From assembly GCA_003022435.1 (NCBI GenBank), contig PXUA01000015.1, positions 270,931 through 334,930 of the forward strand: DNA of 64,000 nucleotides, read 5' to 3'. The notes under the pieces were generated by a model. The model was given only the letters and a program-made list of their open reading frames with translations, did no database searches and had not been told where the DNA came from. The first letter of the stretch is position 1, and every line of letters starts with the position of its first letter. A program made the position numbers and the translations under genes. This DNA is from Bacteroidetes bacterium SW_9_63_38 (lineage in GTDB: Bacteria > Bacteroidota > Rhodothermia > Rhodothermales > Salinibacteraceae). Below are positions 63,874 to 64,000 of the stretch, one piece after another.

Positions 63874-64000
63874 AATCTGTGTAGGGTTATAGGATTATCC
63901 GCAGGACGGAACCGTCCCCGAAGTAGCGTCGGGCCGCCGGACCGACGCGAAGAGTCGCACCGACACGAAGAGCCGCACCGACACGAAGAGTCGGACCGAC
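63874..64000. mobile_element. MITE-like element end, running off the window
   Basis: aatctgtgtagggttatagg at 63874 matches the left end of the element at 35383 (aatctctgtagggttatgag) over about 31 bases including the following attatccgcag. Only one end is visible. It directly follows the broken aconitase frame. Confidence 0.6.
63941..64000 (+). repeat. 18-base tandem repeats at the window end
   Basis: Three full copies and a partial fourth of accgacacgaagagtcgc-type units (63941, 63959, 63977, 63995) with 1-2 substitutions each. Continues beyond the window. Confidence 0.9.

Overview
The window reads as a high-GC chromosome segment from a halophilic member of the Rhodothermota/Bacteroidota, most likely Salinibacter ruber or a close relative. 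The evidence is the strongly acidic proteins, the Bacteroidota-restricted families (DUF4837, DUF4296 and DUF4293 types, T9SS/FlgD-like C-terminal tails) and the mix of bacterial core genes with a glutamine amidotransferase that resembles haloarchaeal proteins. The species call is inference; no rRNA is present. I saw no tRNA gene.

Layout. 1-9.6 kb: tryptophan genes trpE (3' part), trpG, trpD, trpC, trpF, trpB and trpA, all on the + strand, interleaved with trpS, a small four-helix-bundle gene and a hypothetical. 9.6-28 kb: two envelope lipoproteins, recQ (-), a GT2 glycosyltransferase, a DUF4293 membrane protein, an isocitrate-dehydrogenase-type enzyme, an ExbB/small membrane protein/ExbD/ExbD cluster, an S41 protease, a PolX/PHP protein with a damaged polymerase motif, a diverged penicillin-acylase-like protein and acs. 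28.2-32.5 kb: a CRISPR array of 71 repeats on an exact 61-base period, type I-E-like, without cas genes nearby; its last repeat carries a palindromic insertion in the loop. 32.7-34.5 kb: a fused PabB-PabC folate enzyme.

35.2-39.6 kb is the most unusual region. I read it as a decayed chromosomal integron. An IntI-like integrase pseudogene on the + strand (internal deletion plus frameshift) is divergent from four minus-strand cassettes: an orphan DUF433 gene, a DUF2281/MazF-type pair, a lipoprotein, and a PIN toxin/antitoxin pair. Each cassette ends in a roughly 190-base attC-like site. One attC is split by a 255-base inverted-repeat element. 39.9-64 kb: dnaE, a lipoprotein, a GATase, a SWIM protein, a tandem cytidine deaminase, a CaCA antiporter, a subtilase, a VWA membrane protein, an M20 hydrolase, a GlpD-like oxidoreductase, a BatD-like protein, a lamin-tail protein, an IscA-type protein, clpC, a Dph6-like ATPase, and a broken aconitase next to a mobile-element end.

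Small dispersed DNA repeats run through the window: a short hairpin family (TCCCGAC-AGYN-GTCGGGA), two MITE-like families, GTG/CAC-rich intergenic tracts, and a ~110-base element seen upstream of acs, beyond the CRISPR trailer and upstream of the lamin-tail gene. Together they suggest active small-element traffic around an otherwise ordinary core genome.
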